A program made the position numbers and the translations under genes. This document shows positions 44,548 to 52,854 of a stretch of DNA of 64,000 nucleotides, one piece after another. The DNA lies in NCBI RefSeq assembly GCF_004801375.1, contig NZ_SSNZ01000004.1, positions 1 to 64,000 on the forward strand, in the 5' to 3' direction. Origin of the DNA: Flavobacterium supellecticarium. GTDB taxonomy: Bacteria; Bacteroidota; Bacteroidia; Flavobacteriales; Flavobacteriaceae. The notes below the pieces were generated by a model. That model saw only the letters and a list, made by a program, of their open reading frames with translations. It was not told where the DNA came from and searched no databases. Position 1 is the stretch's first letter. Each line of letters opens with the position of its first letter.

Positions 44548-45536
44548 TAGAATGTCATTTTAAGGCCTAAGGTTTGAAAGCCATAGCGGTGGTAGTTACC
44601 GGTGATCCGGAGATCGTATTTTTTTTGAAGGTTAGCCTGTCCGTTTTTTTTGCGGTCAACAAAACGGTTTCGGGCAATATTTTTACCGCTAAAATAGCCG
44701 ATTAGTAGCGCCAAAGGATAGTCGGATATCCAGTGTACTTCACTTTGAACCATTTGAAAACTCAAAAGTCCAATGGCCGAATAACCAACCGGTTTTAGCC
44801 ATTTCACTTCGGGATAATTTGTGGTAATCACTGTAAAAGCCGACATAATAGTGGCCAGGTGACCGGACGGAAAAGCATCGTAAGTAGGCGTATTTTCGCC
44901 ATAGGCCGTAAAAGAAGGAAACGGATTCCAATCGCCGCCCGGATTACCATTTTCACGAGCGATAAAAGGGCTTTCTCTACCGGTAGTTCGTTTGAGTACC
45001 TGAATATAAAATCCCGATAGTGCCATACTTTCGAGCATACCCGAAGCAGTGGCATAGGCGCGGTAATCGTTTGTAAAAAGCGCATGCGTCATAAAACCGG
45101 CCGACAGTAACAATACCGTAGTTCCGTTACCAACCAGATAAAAAGCCGCACCGGTATTCTGAGGAATGTTACTCAGCGGCCCCAAACTCCCGTATTTATT
45201 ATCGGGCGACAATCCCAATTGATTCGCAAATCTTCGGGATTCATCGATTATATCCTGATCAAATGGAACCATAACTGCCGTAGCCGCCAAAGCGCCACCT
45301 AAATACCAAGCGTGATCATCAGCTATAAAATCCCTGTTGGTATCTTTAAAATCGTGCCAGAGATTGGTTATTGGTTCGTGCCATTTGGGCTGATAGTAAA
45401 TTCTCTCGGTATTCGCATCGATAGTATAGGTTTGCGTTTTTCTATTTTCAAAACGTTTGTTAAGTATGGATAGTGAATCCGATTGCGAAAAAACGCATCC
45501 GGAGAAAAATAAAAGTAAAGGGATAAACCTATTCAT
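44547..45536 (-). CDS. PAP2-family phosphatase
   Basis: The ATG at 45536 gives a signal peptide (MNRFIPLLLFFSGCVFSQ) and 329 aa; the frame runs further to 45611 but a promoter covers that stretch. PAP2 motifs are KRTTGRESPF, FPSGHLATIM and SEVHWISDYPL. It overlaps the second PAP2 gene by 1 nt. The pair may process lipid carriers or lipid A; targets are unknown. Confidence 0.88.
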   Translation of the reverse strand: MNRFIPLLLFFSGCVFSQSDSLSILNKRFENRKTQTYTIDANTERIYYQPKWHEPITNLWHDFKDTNRDFIADDHAWYLGGALAATAVMVPFDQDIIDESRRFANQLGLSPDNKYGSLGPLSNIPQNTGAAFYLVGNGTTVLLLSAGFMTHALFTNDYRAYATASGMLESMALSGFYIQVLKRTTGRESPFIARENGNPGGDWNPFPSFTAYGENTPTYDAFPSGHLATIMSAFTVITTNYPEVKWLKPVGYSAIGLLSFQMVQSEVHWISDYPLALLIGYFSGKNIARNRFVDRKKNGQANLQKKYDLRITGNYHRYGFQTLGLKMTF

Positions 45537-45556
45537 TGTTGTTTGTAAAAGTGTGC

Positions 45557-45586
45557 CAAAAGTATAGTAATAAAATTCATGCCAAA
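45557..45586 (-). promoter_or_regulatory. Promoter of the PAP2 gene pair
   Basis: On the minus strand TTTG (45583-45586), an 18-nt spacer and TACTTTTG (45557-45564) match the consensus. It lies 20 nt before the ATG at 45536, supporting that start. Confidence 0.65.
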
Positions 45587-45611
45587 ATTTTACTACAAAA
45601 TAAAAATTCAT

Positions 45612-45849
45612 AAAAATGTTAAATTTTATTACAAAAATACATTTTATATCATTATTTTAAATTAACGTTAGGTTTTCATTACTATTTTAAAAAATTACTA
45701 AACGATACTCGTTAAAAAGTCTTAAAGCAGTATAAAAAACCCTTGATTCTATCTCACATTTTACTAACTTTCGCAGTATCAAAGCATTTCAAAAAATCCA
45801 GTACACTATTACTATTAAAAAAATGTTGTACCATTCCTTTCCGTTCTTT
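45612..45849. other. Intergenic, AT-rich
   Basis: About 240 nt downstream of the GG-peptide cassette and upstream of the PAP2 promoter. No coding frame or hairpin terminator of good quality was seen. Confidence 0.4.
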
Positions 45850-46017
45850 CTATCCTGCGGAATGGATTCTTCCTCCTTTACCAACTTCATTCAAATAGCC
45901 CAAACCATCTTTACACATACACCATAACTTATGGCAACTGCTTCCAAAATCCCGAATCCAATCCCCACCTCTAATTGTTTTTAACTCCTGTATTGACAAC
46001 TCCTTAAAATTTTCCAT
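45850..46017 (-). CDS. Double-glycine leader peptide, bacteriocin-like (peptide A)
   Basis: This 55-aa gene encodes MENFKELSIQELKTIRGG followed by a 37-aa mature part starting DWIRDFGSSCHKLWCMCKDG and ending GYLNEVGKGGRIHSAG. The leader matches the ComC/bacteriocin consensus exactly: Leu-12, Ser-11, Glu-8, Leu-7, Ile-4, Gly-2, Gly-1. The core has three Cys and a Gly-rich tail. The gene begins 10 nt after the CPBP protease stop, so it is the last gene of a three-gene cassette. A secreted antimicrobial or signal peptide is the expected role; export would need a peptidase-containing ABC transporter, which is not in the window. Confidence 0.72.
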   Translation of the reverse strand: MENFKELSIQELKTIRGGDWIRDFGSSCHKLWCMCKDGLGYLNEVGKGGRIHSAG

Positions 46018-46027
46018 TTCTATTTTT

Positions 46028-46639
46028 TTAAAGCTGCATTAGTGCTAACCCAACAAAAACCAGATTATATAATGCATGATAAATAATTACATTTAAAAAT
46101 ATGTTTGAAGACAACCGAACATAGGTTAATACTGTTCCCAGTATCATTTGAGGAAAAAACTGAATTACCAATGCATATACCGGAAGTTCCTGGAGTGAGG
46201 CTACAGTATAATTAGAACTATGTGAAATTGCAAAAATTAAAACATAGCTTACAAGAAAAATTTTAGGGAGTATTTTCTTATTTGAAAAACGAAATACAAT
46301 AAAAGCCAAAACGTTTAACAGAATCATCAAAACGAGTAAATACGAATTAAAATTCGCGACAAAAGCAAAAACAACTCCAAATAGGAGTCCTAAATAAGAG
46401 TAGTTACTTTTTACTAACGTATATCGAAAAGCAATTTCCTCTACTATGGGAGCCAAAACAGTTACTACAAACAGTAATTCCAATGGCGACTCCAAATAAG
46501 CCATAAGACGATCTGAATGGACACAATCAATATTAAAATAACGTATAGCCAATTCTATAACTACAATAAAGGAAATATGAATGCAAAAAATCGCAATAAA
46601 TAGCGCTCTTTTTTTATTTACAATCACATTCAACTGCAT
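46028..46639 (-). CDS. CPBP-family intramembrane metalloprotease
   Basis: The product (203 aa from ATG at 46639; the frame is open to 46675) has about seven TM helices and the three CPBP motifs: EEIAFR in APIVEEIAFRYTL, FAISH, and HALYN near the C-terminus. In bacteria such proteins often sit in bacteriocin loci, where they give self-immunity or take part in maturation. It overlaps the 3' end of peptide B (46614-46799) and is followed after 10 nt by peptide A. A start at a GTG a few codons later is also possible. Confidence 0.82.
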   Translation of the reverse strand: MQLNVIVNKKRALFIAIFCIHISFIVVIELAIRYFNIDCVHSDRLMAYLESPLELLFVVTVLAPIVEEIAFRYTLVKSNYSYLGLLFGVVFAFVANFNSYLLVLMILLNVLAFIVFRFSNKKILPKIFLVSYVLIFAISHSSNYTVASLQELPVYALVIQFFPQMILGTVLTYVRLSSNIFLNVIIYHALYNLVFVGLALMQL

Positions 46640-46799
46640 TCCAACCTTCAACGAACCGATCTGCAGCATCTGCAAGCGCTATAAAAACACCGGCTCTTTC
46701 TGCCCATTTATACAATTTACTCCAAGGTATTCGGCCTCCTTCTATACGTTTCATTTCCAAATCACTAAGTACAACCCCATTTAGTTTTTCTAATTTCAT
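46614..46799 (-). CDS. Double-glycine leader peptide, bacteriocin-like (peptide B)
   Basis: The 61-aa product is MKLEKLNGVVLSDLEMKRI-EGG then a 39-aa core beginning RIPWSKLYKWAERAGVFIAL and ending VEGWNAVECDCK. The leader fits the GG consensus (Leu-12, Ser-11, Glu-8, Met-7, Ile-4, Gly-2, Gly-1). The core is an amphipathic basic/hydrophobic helix with a CxC end, unlike peptide A. It is the first gene of the cassette and overlaps the CPBP gene. A GGGAGG Shine-Dalgarno-like sequence lies just before the ATG, rare in this phylum. Confidence 0.75.
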   Translation of the reverse strand: MKLEKLNGVVLSDLEMKRIEGGRIPWSKLYKWAERAGVFIALADAADRFVEGWNAVECDCK

Positions 46800-46827
46800 T
46801 TCCTCCCTTTTTATTATTACAAAAATA
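46800..46827 (-). promoter_or_regulatory. -7 box and strong ribosome binding site of the GG-peptide cassette
   Basis: On the minus strand TATTTTTG (46820-46827) fits the -7 consensus, without a clear -33. It is followed by AGGGAGGAA (46800-46808) directly before the peptide B ATG at 46799. A canonical Shine-Dalgarno is unusual here and suggests high or independent translation. Confidence 0.45.
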
Positions 46828-46995
46828 GATCATGCTACTAAAAATAAGGAGCTTACTCCTTGTACAAGACGAAACGTTCCAAGGTCATTTTTTTATCATC
46901 AACGTATTTTCATTTGATCAAACTTTATTCAGGCGATTTATTATAATTGATAATTTGCTACTTTTAAACCTGTATCCTAACACCGAACAAAAGCC

Positions 46996-47751
46996 ATGGA
47001 CAAGGATTTCCAGTACCAATTCCGAGAACCGGAACCTGCACTTGCCGATTATATCGAAAGCATCGGGATGTTTTTCAATCCATCCGATCAGGAAAAAGAA
47101 GTCGTTGTCATGCCTGATGGCCGGGTTGATCTGTTTTTTTCGCAAACGGGAACCGGAACCATCCAGACGTTACTCCTCGGACTGGAGACCTATCCTGAAC
47201 AAAGGAGCGTTCCGCCACAAACCCGTACTTTTGTAATTAGCTTTAAACCTTTGGGTGCTGAATATATCCTACAGCAATCTATAGCGTCATTACTAAATAC
47301 CGCCGCAAATGTTCCGGATGATTTTTGGGATTTCAACACCGATGATTTACGCGATTTCGAGACTTTCCATAAAAAAGCGACTCAGAAAATAACCGAGCGT
47401 TTACCCCAAAAAACAGATATCCGGAAACACCAGCTTTTTGAACTTATCTATACTTCCAAAGGCGAAATGAGTGTCGCGGAACTTTCGGAAAAAACGGCAT
47501 GGAACAGTCGGCAGATTAACCGTTATTTTAACCGGCAATTCGGGCTTTCGCTAAAAGCCTTTTGTACTATTTTTCGCTTCCGAGCCTCTCTGGAACATAT
47601 CGCTCAGGGTAAATTATTTCCGGAATTAAACTTTACCGATCAGAATCATTTTATAAAGGAAATCAAAAAATTTTCGGGCGTTGTTCCAAGTGAACTGTCC
47701 AAAAATCAAAACGACCGATTTATACTAGTATCCGTTTTAAAACAGCGATAG
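46996..47751 (+). CDS. AraC-family transcriptional regulator
   Basis: The 251-aa product has an N-terminal ligand-binding region (DUF6597-like, starting FREPEPALADYIESIGMFF) and a C-terminal AraC HTH with MSVAELSEKTAWNSRQINRY, FNRQFGLSLKAFCTIFRFR and the second helix pair NFTDQNHFIKEIKKFSGVVP. It is followed by the monooxygenase gene after 26 nt on the same strand and probably regulates it. Confidence 0.88.
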   Translation: MDKDFQYQFREPEPALADYIESIGMFFNPSDQEKEVVVMPDGRVDLFFSQTGTGTIQTLLLGLETYPEQRSVPPQTRTFVISFKPLGAEYILQQSIASLLNTAANVPDDFWDFNTDDLRDFETFHKKATQKITERLPQKTDIRKHQLFELIYTSKGEMSVAELSEKTAWNSRQINRYFNRQFGLSLKAFCTIFRFRASLEHIAQGKLFPELNFTDQNHFIKEIKKFSGVVPSELSKNQNDRFILVSVLKQR

Positions 47752-47777
47752 CTTTGTATCCACATTAAATGTAGGAT

Positions 47778-48935
47778 ATGAAACTAGCACATAAACAAAT
47801 CGCCATTATAGGTGGTGGCCCCGGAGGACTAACATTAGCCCGACTTTTACAGCTTCAGGGCGCAAGCGTAACCGTATACGAACGCGATTATAACCGGGAA
47901 GCCCGTTTACAGGGTTCCCCTTTAGATTTACACGAAGGATCGGGTCTTGCGGCCGTATACAAAGCCGGTTTATTCGAAGCCTTTAAACAGAATTTCCGTC
48001 CCGGAGCGGACAAAAAGCTGATCCTGAACGAAAAGGCCGAAATCGCCTATAGTGATCACGATGCCAAACCGGAAGAAAACTTTGGTCATGCTCATTTCCG
48101 ACCGGAGATCGACCGCGGTCCGCTGCGTAACATGCTTTTGGATTCGTTACAACCGGGAACCGTGATCTGGAATCGTCATTTTATCCGAATGGAAAAACAA
48201 CACGAAGGTTGGCTATTGTATTTTAACAATGGCGCGACTGCCTATGCCGATCTTGTTGTTGCCGGCGATGGAGCCAATTCGAAAATACGTCCGTACCTTA
48301 CGGATATCAAGGCTTTTTACTCCGGTATTACCATGGTGGAATTTACGATTCCAAATGCCGAAAAAGCGGTTCCGACTATACATGCTTTACTAAATGATGG
48401 CAAAATCATGGCTTTTGGAAAAGAAAAATGCCTGTTAATGGGGATGAAAGGCAATGGTGAATTAACCTTTTACGCCAGTCTTAAAGTTCCGGAAAACTGG
48501 GCAACCACCAACGGTTTGGATTATTCCGACACCCAACAATTATTGGACTGGTATAAAACGGAATATGTGGGATGGGACTCCAAATGGAACGAACTGTTTG
48601 CAAGTCCTGCTACGGTTATCCCGCGTCCTATTTATTGTATGCCTTTGGATCAGACCTGGGAAGCGCAATCCAATCTGACGCTTCTTGGCGATGCGGCTCA
48701 TGTCATGCCACCTTTTGCCGGTGAAGGTGCCAATATGGCGATGCTCGATGCGCTGGAATTAAGCGAATGCCTGACTTCAAATGCATACAACAGCATACAG
48801 GAAGCCATAGCCGCCTACGAAACCAATATGCGAAAAAGAGCCGCCAAAGCCGCTCAGGAATCCCTAGAAAATGGCGAACGCATGCATTCCGACAAGGCAT
48901 TAACCACTATGTTGGAACTATTTAATAGTCATTAA
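47778..48935 (+). CDS. Tet(X)-like FAD-dependent monooxygenase
   Basis: The 385-aa product is a class A flavin monooxygenase: IAIIGGGPGGLTLARLLQ (GxGxxG), VYERDYNREARLQGSPLDLH, DLVVAGDGANSKIR and LLGDAAHVMPPFAGEGANMA. The block REAR-x-x-GxxLDLHxGSG and the length are close to Tet(X) (388 aa), whose text I recall as REARIFGGTLDLHKGSG. Tet(X) inactivates tetracyclines by hydroxylation; many chromosomal relatives do not. Function is thus open. It pairs with an AraC regulator. Confidence 0.82.
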   Translation: MKLAHKQIAIIGGGPGGLTLARLLQLQGASVTVYERDYNREARLQGSPLDLHEGSGLAAVYKAGLFEAFKQNFRPGADKKLILNEKAEIAYSDHDAKPEENFGHAHFRPEIDRGPLRNMLLDSLQPGTVIWNRHFIRMEKQHEGWLLYFNNGATAYADLVVAGDGANSKIRPYLTDIKAFYSGITMVEFTIPNAEKAVPTIHALLNDGKIMAFGKEKCLLMGMKGNGELTFYASLKVPENWATTNGLDYSDTQQLLDWYKTEYVGWDSKWNELFASPATVIPRPIYCMPLDQTWEAQSNLTLLGDAAHVMPPFAGEGANMAMLDALELSECLTSNAYNSIQEAIAAYETNMRKRAAKAAQESLENGERMHSDKALTTMLELFNSH

Positions 48936-49069
48936 TGTTTGGAAAAGTAAAAACAGGACAAATTTGGACTTTAGCCGGTTTGTTCTGCTTTTACTGCATG
49001 CACCTATTGAATAATTTATTGCATAAAACTTTAATACCTTATATTTATATAAATTAAAATTCAAGGCAT

Positions 49070-49348
49070 ATGAGCATTTTCAAAAATATCGTATCTGAAT
49101 GGATTAAAAGAAAAAAAAACTCTGACATTAAAAAAGTTACAGTAACTTCTTCCGGTGCTTTTTATATGAAAAGCGAGGATTTATTTAATGATGATGCAGA
49201 AGCTTTAGCCTTATTAGATAAATTGGATAAATCTGTAAAAAACTATAAAAGTGTCAATAAAAATACTTTTCACATTCTGATTAATGCCACATCTCGATTT
49301 AATCATTTTACCCTTAATTGCAGGATATATATTCCTTTGTACCTTTAA
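49070..49348 (+). CDS. Hypothetical protein, possibly frameshifted
   Basis: The 92-aa frame encodes FKNIVSEWIKRKKNSDIKKV and a central LFNDDAEALALLDKLDKSVK helix. The last part (INATSRFNHFTLNCRIY...) looks unlike coding sequence. An overlapping frame at 49284 encodes a TM segment, so the original gene may have been a longer membrane protein. No family was recognised. Confidence 0.4.
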   Translation: MSIFKNIVSEWIKRKKNSDIKKVTVTSSGAFYMKSEDLFNDDAEALALLDKLDKSVKNYKSVNKNTFHILINATSRFNHFTLNCRIYIPLYL

Positions 49349-49439
49349 TTTAACCAAATACTATAATATTAGATTTGACAAACAACGTTTAATTTTTAAC
49401 TCTCTTAGAGAAATCAGGCATTATCATACCCGTGAATGA
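49284..49439 (+). CDS. Small single-TM protein or displaced tail of the preceding gene
   Basis: A 51-aa frame starts MPHLDLIILPLIAGYIFLCT and continues FNLTKYYNIRFDKQRLIFNS. It has one clear TM helix and a charged C-terminus. It overlaps the 92-aa frame in another phase. Either it is a separate peptide or the two are one gene split by a frameshift. Confidence 0.3.
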   Translation: MPHLDLIILPLIAGYIFLCTFNLTKYYNIRFDKQRLIFNSLREIRHYHTRE

Positions 49440-49611
49440 AATTCTGATTGTTTCAAAATTGGATAGTGACCTCTTTGGTCGCTTTAACAATTGGAAAATG
49501 ACAAAAACAATCTTACTTTATCTCAAAATTATATAAAGGTTTCGAAAGCTTTTTTAAAGAACTGTTTCGATAAAGTCCGATATTTACAAACGCAATAAAA
49601 AAACTACTCAA

Positions 49612-49962
49612 ATGGATAATTCAAGAGTATACAAAATGGCATTTGCGAGTGTATATCCGCATTATATCCAGAAAGCGGAGAGAAAAGGGCGTACAAAAGA
49701 CGAAGTCGACACAATTATATTCTGGCTTACCGGATATGATCTGCAAAGTTTACAACAGCTTCTCGACAACAAAACCGATTTTGAAACCTTCTTTGCACAA
49801 GCCCCGCTTTTAAATCCGAATGTTTCCAAAATTACCGGCGTGATCTGTGGTTACCGTGTCGAAACTATTGAAGATCCGCTGATGCAGAAAGTTCGTTATC
49901 TCGACAAACTAATTGACGAGCTCGCCAAAGGAAAAGCAATGGAGAAAATTTTACGAAACTAA
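49612..49962 (+). CDS. DUF2200 domain protein
   Basis: The 116-aa product has [31 protein letters not shown] and [20 protein letters not shown] followed by GKAMEKILR, matching, from memory, the DUF2200 family over its whole length. The function is unknown. It is convergent with the disrupted MocR gene. Confidence 0.85.
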   Translation: MDNSRVYKMAFASVYPHYIQKAERKGRTKDEVDTIIFWLTGYDLQSLQQLLDNKTDFETFFAQAPLLNPNVSKITGVICGYRVETIEDPLMQKVRYLDKLIDELAKGKAMEKILRN

Positions 49963-49972
49963 GACACCGCTA

Positions 49973-51403
49973 TTAAATACTGTTTTTAACCATAGTGCCC
50001 AGTTTTTTTAAATCGTTTTCAACGCGATCGGTCCATTCCATCGCATAATTGAGGCGCATACAATTGTTATACTGATTGTATTGGGAAAACATTCTTCCCG
50101 GTGCAAAATTCATTTTTTGCTTTAAAGCCTGTTCGTACAAATCTTCCGTACAAATCCGTTTGTCCAGTTCCAGCCAAAGCATAAAACCGCCTTTTGGCTG
50201 CGAAATTTTGGTGTTATCCGGAAAATACGTTTCAACCGCACGCTGAATCTGTAAATAATTGGCATACAATTTTTGTCGGAAGGTTCTCAAATGATGATCA
50301 TATCTTCCGTGTTCCAAAAAATGAGCGATAACATCCGGAAACAATGACGGAGAACAAACCGTTTGCCCTATTTTCTGGCGGATAATTTTATCTTTAAACT
50401 ATCCTGGTGCTACCCATCCAACCCGATAACCCGGTGCCATCGACTTGGAAACCGAGCCACACCACATTACCAATCCGGCTTCATCGTAGTATTTACAAGG
50501 CTTGGGACGTTCGGCTCCGAAAAAGAGGTTGCCATAAATATCATCCTCAATCAGTGGCACATTATAATGAGTGATCAATCGAACCAGTTCTTTTTTATTT
50601 TCATCCGGCATCTGAAATCCCATCGGATTATTAAAATTCGTCACAAAACAACAGGCGGCTACCTGTGGCAGGATTTCTTTTAACGCATCGAGATCGACAC
50701 CCAAAACCGGATGTGTTGGTACTTCGATCGCCCGTAAGCCCAAAAGCTGAATCGCCCGAAGCACTCCAAAATAGGCCGGCGTTTCAATCGCCACGGCATC
50801 GTCTGGTTTGGTAACCGCCATCAGTCCATTATAAATTGCGTTGATCGCACCGGAAGTAATCACCAGATCCTCTTCTGTAATTTTGCCTTCCAGGACCAAT
50901 GCCCATTTTGCAATTTCCCGGCGCAAATGCTCACTTCCCTGAACGGGTTCGTAGGATGTCGCGCTATCATCCCGGTCTTTTACTGCTTTGATAATTGCCT
51001 TGTTTAGTTTTGCCAACGGGAGAAAGTTTTTCCCCGGAATCCCCAAAGCAAACTGAGTTACATCCTCATTGGCTATCGTTCCGAAAACTTTGTCGACTAA
51101 ATCCTGAGCAGTTTCTTTCTTTTCCGTAGCTTTAATTCGGGTAACACTCGGTAATGCCAGTTTTCGCTGTGACGTCTGACTCACAAAGTAGCCCGATTTG
51201 GGTCTTGGTTCGATCAATGAATGACTTTCCAACTCCAGATAGGCCAGTTTAACGGTATTAATGCTCACATTATACAGCTTTTGCGCACTTCGGATCGACG
51301 GTAATTTATCCCCTTGTTGTAAGGTTTCACTTTGGATCTGCTCGGCTATGGTTCTCGCTATTTTCTGGTATAACGCTTCTGTTTTCATCGGACTACTTTT
51401 CAC
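49973..51403 (-). pseudogene. MocR-type GntR/aminotransferase regulator with in-frame TAG
   Basis: The frame has an N-terminal GntR winged helix (LPSIRSAQKLYNVSINTVK) and a fold-type I PLP domain (VTNFNNPMGFQMPDENKKE, PLP Lys in CGSVSKSMAPGYRVG). After WVAPG it meets TAG at 50399-50401. Homology continues in the same frame: FKDKIIRQKIGQTVCSPSLF and on to the stop at 49973. One nonsense codon thus splits an otherwise intact 476-codon gene (334 aa before it). It may be a recent pseudogene, a sequencing error or a readthrough site. Confidence 0.88.
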
Positions 51404-51422
51404 AAATGTATTGTTAAACGCT

Positions 51423-51803
51423 TTAATTGCAGCTATAATCCAACCAATTTAAAAGACATAAAATCCCCGATTGTAAGGAATCGACATCTTTAAAAGCGGC
51501 TTTTTTTTCCAAAAATTCCATAGCAGCCTGCTTTTCCCATTCGGTTTGTATTACCGAATTTTCGGAAGATTTCTGATATATTTTATATCCTATCGCTCCA
51601 TTTTCATTTACGATCAGACTGGCAAAAGCAATAGGACTGGTATTATTTTTCAGTTGCAAAAACGGAATTCCGAACGACGTCCCAACCGACATATCCTTTG
51701 GCCGGTTGTTCCATTCATTAAAGAAATCTTTTAATTGTCTAATATCCGTGGCATATACTTCCGTTATACTCCACGCTGCTTTGTCGGTTACAATACGGTT
51801 CAT
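51423..51803 (-). CDS. Hypothetical protein upstream of MocR
   Basis: The ATG at 51803 gives 126 aa starting MNRIVTDKAAWSITEVYATD; an in-frame extension to 51911 is less likely since a -7 box lies at 51822-51829. The body is small alpha/beta, with SPIAFASLIVNENGAIGYKI suggesting a GNAT-like or SnoaL-like fold, unverified. It lies 19 nt upstream of the MocR gene on the same strand. Confidence 0.55.
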   Translation of the reverse strand: MNRIVTDKAAWSITEVYATDIRQLKDFFNEWNNRPKDMSVGTSFGIPFLQLKNNTSPIAFASLIVNENGAIGYKIYQKSSENSVIQTEWEKQAAMEFLEKKAAFKDVDSLQSGILCLLNWLDYSCN

Positions 51804-51821
51804 AGCATTTGATTTATACGA

Positions 51822-51883
51822 CAAAGCTATAAAGGCGCTACCAATAGTTACAGATACAGAAAAACTTATTTTTACAGACACAG
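51822..51883 (-). promoter_or_regulatory. -7 box and direct-repeat operator, MocR-like
   Basis: CAAAGCTA at 51822-51829 is a minus-strand TAGCTTTG -7 box, 18 nt before the ATG at 51803. ACAGATACAG (51850-51859) and ACAGACACAG (51874-51883) are direct repeats 24 bp apart. MocR proteins are known to bind spaced direct repeats near their own or target promoters. Confidence 0.4.
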
Positions 51884-51914
51884 ATAGTCTGCAGCCGTTT
51901 GTTTTAGACAACTA

Positions 51915-52808
51915 CTACTTTTGGCGCTTAGTATTCGCGACAATTAATCCGGTCACATTAGTATAGCATTCCGGTGGAATAGCATGTCCCATTCCTTCTA
52001 TCAACTCAAGTTTGGCATCCGGAATAGAACGGGCTAAATCCCTTGCACATTCCGGATGAAAAATCGGATCTTCCGTACCGTGAATAATTTGTGTGGGTAC
52101 CATTATTTTGTTTAAAATCGCTTCCTGATAACTCCACGAACCCATGGCCAGCAATTGTCTTAACACACTATTTCCGGGTATGGAACGTTTTAATTCGGCT
52201 TCAATCATCTTGCGTTCCTGTTCTTCATCCAATGAAAAAGCTGATCCTGCAATACGCTTTGCAAAAGTCAGTGCATTCGTAATATAGGCCTCGCGATCTA
52301 CAGATGCATCGACCACCGGTTTTGTCATCATAGCCATAACATCCGGTGCGACCGGTGGCAAATTCGGATTTAAAGATGTTGCCATAATGATGGTTAACGA
52401 CCGTACTCTTTCCGGATAATTGGCGCCTAGCAATTGCCCGATAATGCCGCCCATCGAACGCCCAACAATATGTGTCTTATCGATTTTCAGATGATCCAAT
52501 AAGGCAATCACATCGGCTGCCATATCGTTTAACGAATACGGAGGGCCAACCCTTTTCACTTTTTCAAACGCTTTTTCAAGATCACCTTCATAATCATTTT
52601 TAGAATCGGGTTTATAAACGGAAGCGCCCGAATCCCGGTTATCCAAACGGATTACCTGAAACCCCTTTTGAACCAATAACTGGCAAAAAGCCTCGTCCCA
52701 ACGAATTAACTGACTACCCAGACCGGGAATCAACACGATACTTTCCGGATTATTTTCGCCTAAAACCGTGTAGCACAATTCGACATTATGTATTGAAATT
52801 GTATTCAT
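51915..52808 (-). CDS. Alpha/beta hydrolase
   Basis: The 297-aa product has the oxyanion region LIPGLGSQLIRWDEAF, the nucleophile elbow GRSMGGIIGQ (Ser), an acid in HGTEDPIFHPECA and the catalytic His in GMGHAIP. The layout fits lipolytic or aclacinomycin methylesterase-type hydrolases. The substrate is unknown. MarR is 46 nt upstream on the same strand. Confidence 0.9.
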   Translation of the reverse strand: MNTISIHNVELCYTVLGENNPESIVLIPGLGSQLIRWDEAFCQLLVQKGFQVIRLDNRDSGASVYKPDSKNDYEGDLEKAFEKVKRVGPPYSLNDMAADVIALLDHLKIDKTHIVGRSMGGIIGQLLGANYPERVRSLTIIMATSLNPNLPPVAPDVMAMMTKPVVDASVDREAYITNALTFAKRIAGSAFSLDEEQERKMIEAELKRSIPGNSVLRQLLAMGSWSYQEAILNKIMVPTQIIHGTEDPIFHPECARDLARSIPDAKLELIEGMGHAIPPECYTNVTGLIVANTKRQK

Positions 52809-52854
52809 ATTAGTATAACCTTTTCTATCATTTTATTTTTTAGCTAAAACCCGA

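Noticed and set aside
46832..47236. 134-codon plus-strand frame before the AraC gene
   Set aside because: It overlaps the first 240 nt of the AraC gene in another phase and has no recognisable family; the AraC frame has clear domain content.
48947..48994. Terminator after the Tet(X)-like gene
   Set aside because: Imperfect pairing of GTAAAAACAGGACAAA with TTTGTTCTGCTTTTAC exists but has mismatches and no T run; not strong enough to list.
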